This document shows positions 5,139 to 5,672 of a stretch of DNA of 5,672 nt, piece by piece. Location: the NCBI GenBank assembly GCA_947171615.1, contig CAMVYG010000148.1, positions 1-5,672 on the forward strand. Direction: 5' to 3'. This DNA comes from an uncultured Clostridia bacterium (GTDB taxonomy: Bacteria > Bacillota > Clostridia > Oscillospirales > Acutalibacteraceae). Both the position numbers and the translations under genes were made by a program. Numbering within the stretch: the first letter of the stretch is position 1; each line of letters starts with the position of its first letter. The notes under the pieces are model-generated. The model was not told the DNA's origin and searched no databases. It was given only the letters and a program-made list of their open reading frames with translations.

Positions 5139-5672
5139 CAAGGCTTTATATTGTGCGGCACTGTGAATCTATGGGAAATGTGGAGCATCGTTTCCAGGGC
5201 CGCTTTGACGCAGCGGTTTCTCCAAAGGGAGAGCAACAGCTGGAGCTGCTTTCTCTGCGTTTTCGCAACGTTCATTTGGATGCGGTTTATTCCAGCCCTT
5301 TGAGCAGGGCGTACCGCACAGCTCAGGCCATTGCCAGATTTCATGAGCTGTCTGTTCAGGTGTGGTACGAGCGGAGTGAGCTGGACGTGGGGGAAATGGA
5401 AGATCTGATTCTTTCAGAGATCGCCGCAAAATTTCCCCAGGTAGCAAAGAATTGGGACGAAGCCCCGGATCTCTGCGAATTTCCCGGCGGAGAGACCATG
5501 AAGCAGGCGTACGCCCGGATCAATGGCGCCATTGACAGGCTCATTGCGGAAAATCCGGGAAAAACAATAGCAATCACTACCCACGGCGGTGTGATACGAA
5601 GCATTGATGCCAGAGTGCGTGTGGGCAGCATAGAAGGGATGCGGAACGGCGCAATTTTCAGCAACACGGGAG
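5132..5672 (+). CDS. Histidine phosphatase family protein (phosphoglycerate mutase-like), 3'-truncated
   Basis: Predicted cytoplasmic phosphomonoesterase or mutase using a phospho-histidine intermediate; 180 residues are visible and the frame is still open at the window end. Motifs: the N-terminal VRHCESMGN with R9 and nucleophile H10 (Cys replaces the commonest Gly of 'RHG', a tolerated variant), SSPLSRAYRTA with R59, a likely acid residue E83 in SELDVGEMED, and the second catalytic histidine H151 in THGGVIR. The four-residue active-site set therefore appears complete. The gene starts at ATG 5132, inside the end of the preceding gene (ATGGTAA overlap, 7 nt), with a strong ribosome site. The substrate cannot be told: family members act on phosphosugars, nucleotides or cobalamin precursors. 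Co-translation with PyrD makes a nucleotide-related substrate conceivable, but that is inference only. Confidence 0.9.
   Translation, partial: MVTRLYIVRHCESMGNVEHRFQGRFDAAVSPKGEQQLELLSLRFRNVHLDAVYSSPLSRAYRTAQAIARFHELSVQVWYERSELDVGEMEDLILSEIAAKFPQVAKNWDEAPDLCEFPGGETMKQAYARINGAIDRLIAENPGKTIAITTHGGVIRSIDARVRVGSIEGMRNGAIFSNTG

Overview
The window is the inside of a de novo pyrimidine (UMP) biosynthesis operon, with every supported gene on the + strand. The organism is probably a Gram-positive Clostridia member, perhaps an Oscillospiraceae/Ruminococcaceae-like gut bacterium. I infer this from the type I dihydroorotase, the long 'type 2' OMP decarboxylase, the NAD-linked class 1B dihydroorotate dehydrogenase pair (PyrK + PyrD), the purine-rich Shine-Dalgarno sites and the moderately GC-rich codons. 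The genus cannot be fixed from the sequence alone.

Layout: 1-1209 is pyrC, missing its N-terminus. 1220-2158 is pyrF. 2159-2307 is the only sizeable gap; it is AT-rich and holds a cluster of four near-perfect palindromes that looks like a dispersed intergenic repeat. 2308-2841 is a GNAT acetyltransferase not normally expected in a pyr operon. 2857-3615 is pyrK. 3630-5138 is one unbroken reading frame that joins a complete peptidase-S51-like domain (about residues 1-200) to a complete class 1B PyrD (about residues 201-502). 5132-5672 is a histidine phosphatase that overlaps the end of that gene by 7 nt and runs off the window. No promoter or convincing terminator is visible; the leader and pyrB would lie upstream and pyrE possibly downstream, but none of these is in the window.

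How the genes work together: PyrC closes N-carbamoyl-aspartate to dihydroorotate. PyrD (FMN) oxidises dihydroorotate to orotate and passes electrons to PyrK (FAD, [2Fe-2S]) and on to NAD+. After PyrE, PyrF decarboxylates OMP to UMP. Apart from the repeat-bearing gap, genes are 10-15 nt apart or overlap, as expected for one co-translated transcript.

The most unusual feature is the S51-PyrD fusion. The join is nearly linker-free, and a TTG codon at the junction could also start a stand-alone PyrD of normal length. Dipeptidase E-type S51 enzymes release aspartate from Asp-X dipeptides and aspartate feeds this pathway, so a precursor-supply role is a testable hypothesis. The palindrome cluster with its adjoining acetyltransferase is the second point of interest.
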